Shown: positions 1-13,739 of the stretch, one piece after another
Layout of the letters: each line of letters begins with the position of its first letter
Numbering within the stretch: the stretch's first letter is position 1
Origin: Trichuris trichiura
Taxonomy: Eukaryota > Nematoda > Enoplea > Trichinellida > Trichuridae
Assembly: GCA_037903355.1 (NCBI GenBank)
Contig: JBAJFE010000004.1
Coordinates: forward strand, 5,998,001 to 6,062,000
Direction of reading: 5' to 3'
DNA length: 64,000 nucleotides
Notes under the pieces: model-generated
The model's database searches: none
The model's input: the letters and a program-made list of their open reading frames with translations, nothing else
What the model was told of the DNA's origin: nothing
Translations under genes and position numbers: made by a program

Positions 1-327
1 ATGAAGTAGACCACAGGTTGTAACTTGTGCTTTGCAGAAACTAAAGCGCTTCCATGTGCGATTAGTCTTATCCGCAAACAAAATTCCGCGTTCTGCTGTG
101 CGAAATCAGTCAGTTTCCTAGGTCAGCAATGACCGATATAGTTCACGAGACCGACGTCCATAAAGGACTGGAGTCTAGACAGGAATGATGGAAAAAGGAT
201 AAAGGGAGTGAAGGACAGTTTCATTAAAAACAAAACCTTGAATGCATAGCACTTCACGTGGAGTTCGTAAATTGTCATGGCATATTTTATTTACAGTTAC
301 AGCCATTTTGTACAGACGATTTTTCTT

Positions 328-370
328 TCGGAGCTTGCGGGTCCACTCTCGACCCGTCTTCAGCGGTAAG
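328..370 (-). ncRNA. decayed hammerhead-like motif (PLE end remnant)
   Basis: On the minus strand the core CTGAAGA (357-363) is followed by a stem II of GGGTC..GACCC type and then GCAAGCTC where intact copies have GAAAGCTC. The bases flanking the core (ACCG before, CGAA after) pair only partly. It matches the hammerhead ends at 13, 34, 36 and 37.8 kb but has lost the invariant GAAA, so it is probably inactive. No PLE coding sequence is visible beside it. Confidence 0.5.
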
Positions 371-984
371 AACTGATGATGTTTGCGGTGACGACGGGTT
401 GTAAGAATGATATCTAAAGTTGGCGATGTAAAACTTCAAGGAGACGACAGAGACAAAGAGCGTGCTGCAAGGGCGGCATATGACTGGCAAACGCGGTGAG
501 TACTTAAGAGGCTGAGAAATTTAAGGGGTCACTGAAGGGTAGGTAAGTGTACTTTCTTCACTCTGCTGGCAATCATGCTTTCAGCGCTTATCAGCAAAAC
601 ATCAGAAGGCAATCGGCAACGAAAAAGCAAAGTTTTACGTTATATCACCTCTAAGAGCGAGCTTCATGGACACTAATTCTCCTTTTTCTCTGTTTGTTTA
701 TGCAACACTGCCCAACTTTGGAAACAGTGACTTATTTAAAAACAACGGTATGAGTGGAAGAAGGACATGTGAAAACAGTCATAAAATTGTAGTGTTTTAC
801 ACCCTGAGTAACAATTTTCGTAATTTTCTCAATTAATCTTTGCTGTGAACTGCTTGCATAACCCTGTCGTAAGACAAAATCCTCTATCGTATGAAGATAT
901 CAATCATACTGATTGAAATAATCACAAAGATCCTCTGAGCAATGATACAGCACAGAAGGGAGCAACGAAATCAGCAATGACGTA

Positions 985-2190
985 GAAGCAATCTTTGGCA
1001 GTTTTATGACGAGTACACCATTTGCCCTACAACTTAATGAATCTATTTTGTCTGGCAGTCAAGTAATACCGCTAGTTTATGCTCATTTTACGAAGGATAA
1101 GCAGACATTAAAAGAATAACTGTCTGCCAAAGGACCTTTACCAGATGCTGAAGGAGACAGGATTTCTCTCTGTAGAATTTATTAAAGAAAAGAATACTTG
1201 TCTTACGGACATAGTGACCATGGAAACTGAGAAAACTCTATTTATAGTGAGAGACCACCGTGGATTTAACGTGCACTTGAGAGAGTTGGTTGCAAGTGAA
1301 TTAGCAGTTCGTTGGAATAATTTGTGACCAGCATTTAATTGAAAAAAAGTGCTGTCGCTTCAGTTACTCACTGTAGTTCGTCCCTGCAACAATAAACAAA
1401 ATCAAAAGCAAACCGTTGCATAACAGATTATTCAGTTTTACTCAGTGATCGATGAAATCTTTAACCGCTTCTTACTTCACGCTTTAATTCGCTGGATAAA
1501 AAATTGCACTTGTTTGAGTCTCTTTTACTACATTTTCAAAACAGACTTGGAATTATTAGGGAATAATGATGCTATTCTGCCCGATAACTTGAAGACATTG
1601 GCCAATATATCATTCTTATTGGAGTTATTGTTGAGGTTGAACGAGGTGAATTCGCAGCTGCAAAGCGATGACCTTAACTTAAGCAGGACAAAGGATATTG
1701 TATTTACATTTGTTTCTAAGGTATTATTTTTAACAAGTTCTGAAATGTAGTGGATTATATCAGTTTTCACTCCTTACTTCACTCAGAAAAAACGCAAAAA
1801 CTGCTGATGATGATATTAGATTCTACTGCCACCGTTTGAAAAGTACAAACTTCATGAAACGGTTAAGTTTTCTATTCATGAAAATTCTGGACTGAGTTTT
1901 AGACCCACTCTACAGTATGAAAGAAGCAGAGCTGGAACCATGGGAAGAGTTAATCGAACTGAGGAACAATTAAGGGTTGGAACTGAAGTTTAACATGTCT
2001 TAGTTTGGACAAAAAATAGCTCAGCACCTGCAGTTATCGGTTGTTGTGAAACAACTTTTATCATCGCTTTTCTATCGTCATATACAATTGATTGTGGGGC
2101 TAGCACAGTTATTACCCTAAACAGGAAGCGAAATTGGTTACAAATTATAAAAAGATTACGCCTAAAAAATGAGCACAATCGTAAATCTCA
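985..2190 (+). pseudogene. hAT-type transposase remnant (SCAND3/ZBED-like)
   Basis: A plus-strand reading around 1006-1119 gives a catalytic-region block with F-A-L-Q-L-N-E-S followed by V-I-P-L-V-Y-A-H-F, matching the F-S-L-Q-x-D-E-S / L-L-V-Y-V-R-Y region of the domesticated-hAT-like transposase family. Note N where the family has a catalytic D. Further downstream, in shifting frames, the C-terminal dimerisation region is recognisable near 2070-2160 (N-R-K-R-N at the usual K-K-R-N-R-L site). There are many stops and frameshifts, so it is dead. A relative lies on the minus strand at 13.7-15.1 kb. Terminal inverted repeats were not found by eye. Confidence 0.5.
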
Positions 2191-2199
2191 ATGAAAAAG

Positions 2200-5100
2200 T
2201 CAGTTTCACTCCTTCAAACACATTTTTCTCACTGAGTAGATGGTCTGTTATCATAAGGTTAATAAAAGAGAACTGATGAAACTTCATGGTAATCTCTGCC
2301 ATTTCTTAGAAAGCATTTGTTATCCATTTTAGTATGCCCTTCTATCACGCTGAGAACAATACTTTTCGTGAAGGGTGCTAAAACTTCAATAATTACTCAA
2401 GGTCACTCACTGGCTTACAATACCATTTCATTCTAAGCGTTCCATGGTAAGCCAGAACTATCGTATGTAAACACGTCTAATCAATGCGTTTAATGCAGAG
2501 TAGGACCGCGGCGGCTTCCTGTTTAGGAGTTTCGCTGCTGCTCGCCAATGGCCTTGCATTGATTCAACTCTGTCATTGATACACGTTTAAGCTTAGGCAC
2601 GGTTAAGATGAAGTTGAACTACACTGTTGTCGACGGATTTCAGCCTAGACAAAGCGAACAAAAACTACATGACGCCATCGTGGCAAAACTGATGCGACAA
2701 ACCTTGACAAACCTGCACTGAAGATTAAAACTTATTGAACGTTAAAAGTTGGAGCAGCTTTCCTTAGCAAGGCTAAACTCTTGAGCTAGCTTACAGTTGA
2801 GAGATCATGCCAAAACACCTTATAATCTAACAATTCTGTTTTGGAGTTTCCAAGTTGGAATTTCATATATGGCAACTATTAATGCACACGCGAACACACA
2901 CACGCACACACGAGATCTCAATAATCCGTTCGATATGCTCAATTGACGTTTGTAAAAAGACGGCAATGGTATAGTGACAATACCATGAACTTCTTTCCCT
3001 GTTTGACTCAATGATAGCTAGAAAAAAGAATCTCGGTGACGACTGATAATGTACCAGGCATAGGCTACTTTGGGAAAGCGTTGAATTTTTTCTATATATT
3101 TTTCTATACTGCTTTGTATATTTCTTTGTAGCAGGCGAGAGTGCTTTGAAACTGGTGATTTGCTTTTGAAAATCTCTCGCAATTCTCATCTCCTATACGA
3201 TTATTACCTCTCAAAGAACCAACCACACATGTTAAAGCAAATATGTTTCGTTATCAGACCCACTGTAAGTCAGGGACTTTCTGTATATTTTTACAGAAGG
3301 AAAGCGGTTGTTGAATGTGCTGATAAAACCAGTAAAACGATTACCCTGAGACTTACTGGACTCACCTTGTTCTATCTTTAGCGTCGACAAAACTCAGGTC
3401 GTAGTAGTGCCTGAATAGTTGAGAGAAGAGTAGCGGTGATGAGGAAGCGTTTACCTCAAACAGCGGTAGCACAAAAACGTTTAAGGATTACTGGTCCACA
3501 ACCATAAGCCCTTGAAAAAATTAAACTATAGCATAAAGCTACAGCGTTGAATTTTTAAAAAAAATAATTTACTTGTCAGCCGCCATTCGTTATTAGCCAG
3601 TATCAAAGCGACCAGCTGAACTTCCCTTTATGCACAAAGCGAATAACATGTTTACTAACTTCGGCAACTTATATTTGTCTAGCGGATTGATAACTAGCCA
3701 GACATTGCAATGCTCACCAATTATTTTCTATACCGCTCGCCAATCTTCTAGATAGATATATCAAAAGTACTAGGAAAACAGGAACTCCATTAGCCAATGA
3801 AAACCGTCCTAATCCGTAAATTTTGCGGAATTAACCTGATAAATTATTCATTCTAAGGGTAGCTCAAACATAATACACGCGTAAAGATTAAGTATTCCTA
3901 AACGAGAACGTGGTACCTCCATGAAGTTTAAATATGAAAAAAAACGCGCACATTATTCACGGGCAACTCTCTCTCTAATTTATGCTGATCATGCGAGATA
4001 ATGTGAAAGTATTAATACTCATCACATATCGTACATTTAGGCTTGCACAGTATCCATTGACTGTATTTTCAAAGAGGCATTTCTGACTTACCACTAATGT
4101 GAGCCAAATAGTTACCAAAACATTAGTGTGATATGCTTTGATTGTAGGCGTAATAGCGTGGTTGTCAGTGACAGGCTAGTATCAGAGAAACATTCCAACC
4201 TCACAGCTTATATATGCATCAATATTTCCATATTCAGCCGAAGCGATAGCAAAAGTAATAACACGTATTGCAAAAACGTTCTTTCTTATCTCTGCGCCAA
4301 AGGAATCCTGTGTATTCGTTGCTATATGAACCTGACTTTCTGGCAGTTAGCTCTAACGCCTCCAGAAGGCCATTGGACAACCATCCGTTCGATTGATGTG
4401 CAAGGAAACGAATATCACACTGGCAATTTGCAAAACTACTAAATAAGAACCCCCAACGACACGCGCACATCAAAGAATCATTACTAGTAATTTATCATGC
4501 ATATTAATAAAAAGCAACAAGAAATACCCGCGCAAGGAATGACCAACCAAAATGAGCTCCTGAGACGCTTGAGAGCTGCGAGTTATGCTGCAAACTAATT
4601 TTCAGCGTGTAGGCAGTCACAAGCAAAAAGTATAAAGATTGTTTGAAAGGTGCATCATTCAACTGCAATTTCTATCGTCATAAATGAATTGAAGTTGAAC
4701 TTGTAGGAAGTCGACTACTAGAGAGGTAAACTGTTACTTAAAAGGTGGGGCTAAAAATGTGCTCAACGATTTCGTATAGCAAAATACAACAACCAAGCGC
4801 ACGACAAAGAAAAGGAAGTATTCACAACTAAAAGACCAAGCTATGTTTGCAGCAGTTTTTCAATGAATAGAAAGGTGATTACGCGTGACAACTTGATAAG
4901 GGCATCGCCCTTTCGCTTTAGCAATGCCATAAGAAGATAAACATAAGCGGTACTAAGTCTTTAACGCAAATATTGGTTAGGTATAATTTCTAAGAGGTTT
5001 TGAAAAAACGACGGGTAATTTTAATCAGTAATTCAATGATAATAAAGCGGTCTAGTAAAGTTGACACGACGTGAAATCATCACCCTTTGACATTATTAAT

Positions 5101-8100
5101 AATATATGCAATGGCGGAAAGAACTAAGTCTAACTCTTCTTTGAATTATGCAGAATAACCCAGGATAAACCCATTATATGAGCAAACTACACGCGCACTA
5201 GCTATTCCGCTGGTGCGTTATCAGAAAGAAGCGTTGGTGGGAATTCTTATAATAATATCATTAAAACTGTGTCAAGCACGAGCTTCAGCAACCTTCCAGA
5301 AAATTAAAACACGTAAGACTACTGTAGGCCTTCCTCATCCGCACTTTGTCGCGGGAAAAAGGCGGACACCGATAAATCATTGCCGCATACGACAGCTGCA
5401 AATGTTTTTTCGCATGAATATGCAGCTATATCCTGATTGTGTAACTTTAACGAAAGCTTTTTATTTCTAAATGGCTTAACAGCTTGCGTAAATGCTAGTG
5501 AGTCGTGATTACCTGCTTTTATGCCACTTCTGTGCCGCTTTTAGTTTCTCAGTACGCGCTCTGATGCTAAATATTTTATTATTTATTAATAAAATTATTA
5601 ATTATTTATTTCAATTTTATTTCCAGACTGGCAATTACACACTACACTACAACAATAACGCATTAGAAGTTATTTTTGGTTTGTAGGAACAGTTACGCAC
5701 TTTAACTTGTAGTTAACGATGGAAGAGTCCCCTGATAGTTCTGACACACGTCATTATTCTCGTATATTCAGTATTGTTATACTGTATCAATGATCTGTTC
5801 TGTGCAGCAAGCGTTTACTTACATTTACATAATATTAAGCATTATAAGTGACTGAGTAAATACATGAAATGCATGCCTCGAAGTGGGTATATATACTTTT
5901 TTATATTTTGTGCAGGAATTTGAATATTAGCGGAAAGCATTGGAACCAATCACCGCAATATCGCAGTTTCACAACCTTTTTCCACCGGCGTCCCCAAACG
6001 TCACAAGTGTCATTTGATTACGCGCATTCCAACGTTAGCTTTGCCCATATTCCGTTATAATGATGCGATTCCACAGTAAGAATTAAGGAAAAAATATGGA
6101 ATTTAAAAAGGTGACAGTTTACACAAGAACACCTGTGAACACGGTAGTTCGAAAAATGATCTGCACTTGTAGACTACGAAAGGTAAAACAATGGTCCCAG
6201 CATTTGATGTAGCTAACATTATAGTGACATTTTCTGCTTCCAAGGGAGATACCATCAACGTAAATCAGCCAGCATAACAACAAAGGAAAAGAGATTTTTA
6301 CCTGCTGCAGCTGACTGTCAGAGGTAATCAAATCGTTTAACCATGGAGGAAAGATACTGGTGGAACTTTTAAATAAAATATTACTTTCACGTTTGAACTG
6401 TTAAACTCCAGGTAAGTAGCAAGTAAAAAATATTTAAACTTCCTGGGCAGAAAAGGAAACCAGGTTCCTTGCTTCAATCGGTAAAGACTAACCTGTTTAC
6501 TCGCAAACGTTCTTTACGTCAGGCATGTCAAACTGAAGGTCCCCTAAAGGCTGTACGCGTCACATTTATGTTGTCATGAGTGCCGCACAGACGAATAACT
6601 GAAGTAATTTAATAAAATTTATTGCAGAATATTTTTATTCCTTAAACTTAGAAACACAATGTGCGTACGTGTGGGTTAGCCATGTTCATGAATCCAAAGT
6701 GATTAAGTAGCTTACCAAAAGAAAGAAATTTTATACAGCGGTTTAGGCCTGCATTGTTGAAAAATCACAGCTGTTCTAAATGAATATGTATTCACAACTA
6801 TTCGGTCATTTTTTACAGCATCTTTTGAATGAGCCGCAGACCGGCTTGCAGAAGGCCACATGCGACCCGCGGGTCGTCAGTTTTACATGCATGCTTTACG
6901 TGACTACATCTAAGCGACAATCAAGCAGGCTCATCCAAGACTTTACTCACTGCTGTTCTCAACTACCGAAACGTTATATGCCACCTTAAACTAACGCACC
7001 CATTTTAGTTATGCTATTCAAATAGCAAGTGCACTGTACCAGTCTCCCGTTTCATAAACAGCCCAGTACAAAATTAGTTAAAGCAGCGCTACTTCACTTC
7101 AAAATAAATTGCAAATGCTCTTACGAAAGGAAGTATTCATTACTAAAGTAATCTCTCGACTGCAGTCATTTACAACGAATTTTGATTAGGAGTTAGATGG
7201 TTTGTTTTTCTGAGCTGACGTAAATCCTTTCTAATCCAGAGATACGTGGCTGAAATTATGGCCTTCAGAGTTTAACAACGTTATCCCTTTTTTACAAAAT
7301 CAAATAGCAGAGTCACTAGTCAAGAGAAGAAAACGCTCAGATCGACATAATGGAGGTCGAGGAATACTGCCCCAGTCACATTCAGTAAACTAACGCCACT
7401 TTGCTAATGCGCCCTAGTGACTCACTCTGAGGAGACTACCGTTCAATAACGTAACAGCGCCTCTGAGCCCATTAATATATCTAATAAAGCGAGTTCATTC
7501 AATTTCTAAAAATACGTCATCTAGCTAATACAGTTTTGGAATCTTGTTTCTCTGCAATTCATCGTCTGAAAAACGCAGTTTTGGTTCTTTCAAGCATGCA
7601 CACCATTTTGTTGTATCCTTACGCTTAAGCAAAACTATAAGCTCCTATGTTTTGCCCAAGGCTCAAGTCATGGCAGAGCAGATAAAAGTGGGGCGTATGA
7701 CACACAGGATCGTAGTTCTGTTTTGCTTCAGACAGCTTCTTCGAACGCATTGAAAACAGTCGCAGAAAAAACAAACTGCCTTATACTTTTGCCATGATAA
7801 GAAACAAAATGAAAGCAGTTTTAAAAAGTGAACCATTAATACAAGCCGTTAAGGTAGGTTGCCATCAACGAGGTAAAGTTTAGCTTTGAAAGGCCTAACG
7901 AGGAGAGAAAAAATGTCTAACTTTGAGCTTCCATAGTAGACATCCGTTTTTTTACACACTATGGTTTCGCTGAGGAATGGAATAATGAAAAGTGATAGAT
8001 CAAGAATATATAACTACTGATAGACAATCATCATATAAATGCTACAGCAAACATTTCAGACCCTAAACGCAAACTGTTAAGATAGAGCCCCTTCTTAGAA

Positions 8101-9470
8101 GTGCATTTCACCTCCCAAATGAAGAACTACATTTGCATTTCCTAAAAAAGATTACATGATTCTTGTGCCTGTACTGCCTTCGCGTTAGCCTAGAAAGTGT
8201 ATACTGACAGAGCACTTGCACCAGGAATACTTGAAAAGCAGACTGGGCGGTAGCACTTTTAATGGAAACGTGAGATAATCAGTAAGGTTAAAGACAGTGA
8301 TGAATGCTAATCACAAAGTAATAACTGATCGTACTTGCATTCACAACCGTGTCCGAAGTGGTGTTGTACTCACTGAGGGCATACTTACAACTGCGTAGCA
8401 TTCAGCTTTATTTACAGCACGTACGCTGCAGGAGATGGCAGGCTGTCACTTCTGATAAAGCGTGATTCAGCAAACCAAGGCCAATGGTCGGCTCTTTAGT
8501 TGTTAAGTCATTGATCCATTTTTAATTAAGCCTGAAAATTTTGTGCTTACTCCCCAGCACAGATCAATGTGCATAGGATAAGCCATCAGCGTGTGTTGGT
8601 TCGCTTGCTTTGCAGTGAGCAAACATTCCTGACCCTTTTCCATTGCAGCCCTATCGATGGCAATGAATAATCAGCAATCGATAAGTACATGTTGAAACCC
8701 ACTTTGAATATGACGCAGCGCACCTGCTGATGCTATTAACTCTCCCATGGAAAAATAGCCACCTCTCTCTTTCCCTCTCTCTCTACAATTATAAACTATT
8801 TCCGTTTCCAATAATCACTTAAAGTCTGAAACCTGATAAATGAAGCATTTTTCCAGCGCGAAATGCGCACACAAGAAAACTAGGAACTTCTTCAGTAGAT
8901 TTCCATCAAACCTTCAGGCGATTACGGCGGGGCCGAGTTGAGCGCGATCCCGTCGTGCGTAAACGAAACATTGCCCTGATTTGTAAATCTATGCTTTGGA
9001 TAAAGTTTATCTTTTGTCAGGCTATCATGGGATAACGAAGAGTATCTCAGGTCGCATTGAGGGATTCTGAACATTGAAGCTACATACAAACCTTTAAGCC
9101 GAAGTAATTAGCAACTTTATAATATTGTCCGCTCAAATAATCGTTGCACCTTTCTCCATGCTGAATAATGGGACGGCCACGTCCTGTGCATGCGTAACAG
9201 CTGAGTGAGAAACCAGAAATCGAACTCCAGAACGAGCGAGCTATTAACAGCTGCAGATGATACCAACTCATTAAACCGCATCAAACAGTGTCAGGCATAG
9301 CGTTCATTACGTGTAAAAAGCGTGGACAGGGGCCAAGCATCACTTAGAATGAGCGAATAAAATTACTATAATGTTCTTCAGCCATCAATCGTAATCTGGC
9401 TCTGCTTTCACTCGTCATCAGCCAATGTGCACTTTGCATTCAATGATAACAACTGTTCACCCCGAGAGAT
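2200..9470. other. no supportable gene
   Basis: About 7 kb of AT-rich sequence. Open frames are all under about 110 codons, often overlap on both strands and show no domain motif. A short CA/CG-type dinucleotide run lies near 2883-2913 and a CT-rich run near 8757-8787. No tRNA or rRNA was recognised. Confidence 0.5.
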
Positions 9471-9479
9471 GGAAGAAGA

Positions 9480-9665
9480 GTTCCTTCGTCTCGCTAGAGA
9501 CAGAACTGGAGCATTGCGTAAGCTTCGAATAGATCTTGTTGCGTCTTGTACTTTTCCTAATAATTACTCACGCAACCGTTGGTAGAACAGTTGTTTCGTT
9601 TAATTACAGATACCCACTACGCCAACACTGGCAAAACACTAAAAAGGGAATCAGACAGTTCTGAA
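9480..9665 (+). repeat. single-arm copy of hammerhead family B
   Basis: Contains the family-B signature CCGTTGGTAGAACAG followed by TTGTTTCGTTTAATTACAGA (about 9578-9612), also seen at 16.2, 32.8, 45.1 and 49.05 kb. About 90 bases upstream is a degenerate counterpart of the hammerhead core (CTAGAGACAGAAC..). No opposing arm and no target duplication could be seen. Confidence 0.5.
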
Positions 9666-9887
9666 AGACCTGTCTTAATCCTTTTCAATTAAACTTTCTT
9701 ACCGAACGGGCCGTTTCAACGCAGTGGCAAGATCACATTAACCACACCAAAAATGCAGGAAAACCCCTGGAAACACTTCCAACTGGATATAACAAGACTA
9801 TTATAGGTATCAACTGCTGAAAAAATAAAGTGTATTTTATTTACGCATACCTTACGAAACGAGAAACGAATGGATGTTTACGGTGGA

Positions 9888-9967
9888 AATTTAAAGGATT
9901 ACACACAACCACTCGCAGTTTAAAGGATTACACAAATTTAAAGGATTACACACAACCACTCGCAACC
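9888..9967. repeat. short tandem duplication
   Basis: The block TTTAAAGGATTACACA occurs three times in about 75 bases. The first and third copies also share the following CAACCACTCGCA. It is a local tandem duplication with no coding potential. Confidence 0.8.
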
Positions 9968-9969
9968 TT

Positions 9970-12900
9970 TGCCTTCCATTATGACCACGCCGTTATCATG
10001 TATCAACACGTGCAAATGTCCTGATGAGGAGTTTAGCATTGGCACTGCCCCAATTAGGCAGACGATAATTATGATGCCACGACAAGAAAGATGTGTTCTG
10101 TTGCCTCTACGAGATACCGCCACGTTGCATATTTTACAAGAAATATTAATAAATAAGTTAGGAAGCCACATTCGCCAACTATAGGCGTTTGCCATAGCTT
10201 ACCTACAGTTCAGTTAAGGGAGAACAAAAAATTGGCCGTTAAACAACCAAAGAACTCTTCTGGACAACGTTTGCAATGATCGCCAATTTCAGGTGAACGT
10301 CAGTCAACAGAAAGCAATTTCTTTTGCCTTGCCTAAGCTGTTCAGTTCAATATGTGTATAGAAGCGAGAAGATGACCGACGTAACGGAAAGCGATGTTCA
10401 TCGCTTAATAAGAATAGTACAATGCAAGACAAATTTGAGTAATCCGCGCCGATAACTCAAATAGTGTGCCTTCCCATTTTCGCATTCTTTCTTGTAAAGT
10501 CTGAGTATGCGTTCAGAATGCGAACAAGTGGAAGAAGTCTATGCAGAAACACTTATTCGCATACAGTTGTTATCAAAGTGAACGTAAAACAAATACTTAA
10601 AAACTCCTCATTAACTGAGTGGATTGCAAGACAGCAAGGACAGAGCTTTCTTGCGCCTTAAGGAAAGGCTCCTACGTGGTGAATACGACAACAATTTCCA
10701 AGTTAGGGAGCGTCATCAGATTCTTTCTGGAGTAACGCTTATTCCTGCAGTCCCAAAGAGTTCGAGTCTATAAAGATAAGGCAGGTGGGCATGGCCACGT
10801 TCCCAAAGCAAAGAAGAAGGGATTTCCATCCACGCTAAAGATTACCATGATTTATTAACATACGATAAAGGGGTAGAGCGCAACCGGCAGACAGTACGAT
10901 TCATCCGTGAAATTTCTATTTCATTTTCTGTTCGAATATTTTTTAAACGTCTCTCTCGGTTGACCAATGTATGATTCACTCAGTTTTCTGTCAAATTAGA
11001 AATTATAACCACTCCGTTGCTGCGGCAACGAAATGGCACAACGCTACTTGTTGTCAACTTAGCGACGACACCGTGGCAGGCATGTTTATCGTTCTAAGCG
11101 GGAGCAACAGATACGCTCACTGAGAATTCGAAACACTAGAGCACTGCCATAACAAAATAATTACTGTATACGAGCAGTTGAAACCCGGTAAATCAACAAA
11201 AGTAGTGCGTTTAGCTACTTTGAACTCACCGCTCCCAGACGCTTCCTCTTAGAAAACGAATGAACCAACAAATGCAGCTAACGAGCACAAGACTCGTTCG
11301 ACTTCTATTGCAATGCAAGCTGAGCTTCGTTAAATGTGGCAAGCCGGCGGAACACACTGTTACCTGCAATAAACAAGAACTGCCGAAGATGGTTATTTCC
11401 CACAAAAGCAGGTGATGCGAATATGGGACGCCCAATGCTCAGCCATTTGCATATATATTTGCAACGCTGCAAACACAACAGTTCGAATCATTTCATGAAT
11501 AACAGCGCCCTGAGTAAACACCTTAATATACGCAACCCAGAGCGGCTGGTATAATGTGAAACAAACGTTAAGGGAAAGGTGCACCAATATGGCCACGTTG
11601 TACAGTGTTGACCGGGTAGTTGGTGAGAACAGCCATTTAAATGTGTGATGCTCCGTTTTGGCACGTCGTAGCTGCCGAGCAGTTTCAGTTTGTGACCGCG
11701 TTGACCATCAGAGAATGGTTGAGCGATTGGTCAATCAATATGCCTTTTGCCAAATCAATCAGCCTGCTCCAGTGAGCATTAAGTTCGTTGGCGAGATGTA
11801 CACAACATGAGTCTCCTTGTAGCCTCATCGGTGAGCGCAGTTGTCATATGCAAAGTACGTACTCATAGAAAACATAGGTGCAGCTATCAGAAATTTCGCC
11901 AGCCGTTCTGCGCACTTCTTCGATGTATCAAAACGAGTGCCACAGTCGCTGCAGAATTCCGCCCAAAACATTAACAGAGAGCCGGCTGTGCTCACCCAGT
12001 TACACCCCGAAACATTTACGCATCTAAGAAAATTTAAAATCGTCACTTGGCAGACATGCAATCGATTCTATAAACTATTGCCTAGAGAAATAAGGCAGTT
12101 CATCTTCCTAGCTTGCTAATATTCACACAGAAAATGCTAACATAACATCATAGTCATTACAATTCCCTTGGCTATTTTCCGAACTTTCATGTTTTGTCAC
12201 ATCCCAAATTCTAATTATGCATTGTGACTGAAGGATATTTCTTGACAATCGCGCATTAAGTCAGCTCACTCTGAAATTTGCATAAGAGCAAGCCTTAACT
12301 TGTATATTTTTCCTTCGCGTCATTCCAGATGATCCAGAAAAACCCGTAGTAAAGGTTGATGCGTTAAAAGATGGAGGGACCCTTGATGCGCTTAATGGAT
12401 GGCATATTTTTCACATTTTTTTCTGCTGCCCTCTCTTCTCCATCGATCAGTCGTACAGCGTCCTGATTCGAGCTGTGTCGGCACTGAAAATTAGATATCG
12501 CAAATCCCTGAAGTGCCGCGGTTTTACTGGCTTTCTCAACTTTCTAAACGGGTTGGCTTCCATAACAATAAAATTACGAAGTCCTTCAGAAGCATTACAC
12601 GACATTCCATGTTCAACGTAGTAAAAAGACATTAAAATACGTAGCGAAAGCTTTCGAGAGATGAAAACAGGCCTCACAATGAAAGTTCATGTTTGTTGTC
12701 CTTTCTTAAACTTAACGTAACAACCTATGCAGCCAATGACAAGCATGTGCTTGAGGAAATGAAACTAACATTTTACATTGGAATTCACGTTGGTGATCAT
12801 TACTTTAAAGTTGTCTTGTTTTATTATGTGCGACTGATTCTTTTTCTTGCTCAGGACAATAATTGCACCGACTCCACTATCAACTACAAGTGATAATAAA

Positions 12901-13012
12901 CTTTCCCACGGCAGCCCCTAACTGCCGATGAAGTTGTGCCTTTTTCTGTCACAACTAATATTGGTAATATCCAAGCTTGAACTTAGGTTTTAACTCTTAA
13001 CTCTTTTTCAGT
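9970..13012. other. no supportable gene
   Basis: Only short, opposing or overlapping open frames (for example plus 11841-12119 against minus 12061-11825) with no recognisable domain. The region ends at the target duplication of the palindromic insertion at 13026. Confidence 0.45.
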
Positions 13013-13104
13013 TCCGCTAATTCTTTTTGTAAATGTAACTTCTTGGTTACGGGACCGTATAGTTTCATGTTGAGTTTCTTTTACGGAAATTTTTGTCCCG
13101 TTGA

Positions 13105-13165
13105 TAATATTTTTATTATTCCGTAGCTTTCGGGTCAAACGAGACCCGTCTTCAGCGGTGTCAAA
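13105..13165 (-). ncRNA. hammerhead ribozyme motif (family A, left arm)
   Basis: Inverted counterpart of the motif at 13186-13250: core CTGAAGA at 13155-13149 on the minus strand, the same stem II and GAAAGCTA. The two motifs face away from each other, so a transcript through the palindrome would form one long hairpin that competes with ribozyme folding. Confidence 0.6.
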
Positions 13166-13185
13166 ATAGAGCCAAAGCGGCTTTA

Positions 13186-13250
13186 TATTAACACCGCTGA
13201 AGACGGGTCTCGTTTGACCCGAAAGCTACGGAATAATAAAAATATTATCA
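13186..13250 (+). ncRNA. hammerhead ribozyme motif (family A, right arm)
   Basis: Core CTGAAGA (position 7 is variable in hammerheads), stem II CGGGTC..GACCC, then GAAAGCTA (13221-13228). Directly flanking bases pair as CCG (before the core) with CGG (after GCTA), and further out TATTA pairs with TAATA, giving a stem I with an internal loop. Helix III is reduced to A-(GC)-U. The predicted cleavage is after the A of GCTA. One extra unpaired C follows the core, as in the other copies. Confidence 0.65.
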
Positions 13251-13739
13251 ACGGGACAAAAATTTCCGTAAAAGAAACTCAACACTCCGCTAATTCTTCC
13301 GGTAATTCCATCTCTGTCTTCTCCCTCAGCAGGATGGATCTACAAATCGGTCTGAAAGTTTAACAGCTGGAATATTACTGGGTCGTTCCACCAAGTGTGT
13401 ACGGGGTATTTTCAAACTATAGCAGCACACTACGATATCATCGCCAGCAAGTTCTGTATTTCTCTTGAGTGTGGCAAGGAGTTCACAGAACTCGGCGCGT
13501 TCCAAATTTTGTTCAACAGTAATTACCTTGGAATATATGCAATTATAATGGATTTCTTCCCGATTACATTATGGACATCGTCTTCCAACTGCAAATTCGC
13601 TTCGTGGAAGTTGAATTATAATTCCATTAGGTACGTGGTGTCGTTTTTGAATTTCCCGGAGCTGTTTTGCCTAGTATAGTAGTACTGCCGTTCCCTAGGA
13701 ACTTTGAAACAGTGCTAAAGATGCTGTAAACGCGGCTCG

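Larger units (their letters stand above)
13026..13285. mobile_element. palindromic PLE-derived insertion with two outward hammerheads
   Basis: An imperfect palindrome of about 260 bp bounded by a 13-bp target duplication TCCGCTAATTCTT (13013-13025 and 13286-13298). Both arms contain the PLE 3'-end sequence with a hammerhead core pointing outward: minus at 13155-13149 and plus at 13197-13203. The left arm runs on to a distal segment (about 13026-13065) that the right arm lacks, so one arm is complete and the other truncated. The same organisation occurs at 36166-36444. It has no ORF, so it must have been mobilised in trans, presumably by a PLE such as the one at 34-38 kb. Confidence 0.8.

Noticed and set aside
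11825..12119. Overlapping open frames on both strands
   Set aside because: No domain, no splice partners; mutual shadows.
13026..13285. CRISPR-like repeat or simple terminator hairpin
   Set aside because: The palindrome has a target duplication and hammerhead cores and recurs at 36 and 46.7 kb, so it is a mobile element; the genome is eukaryotic.
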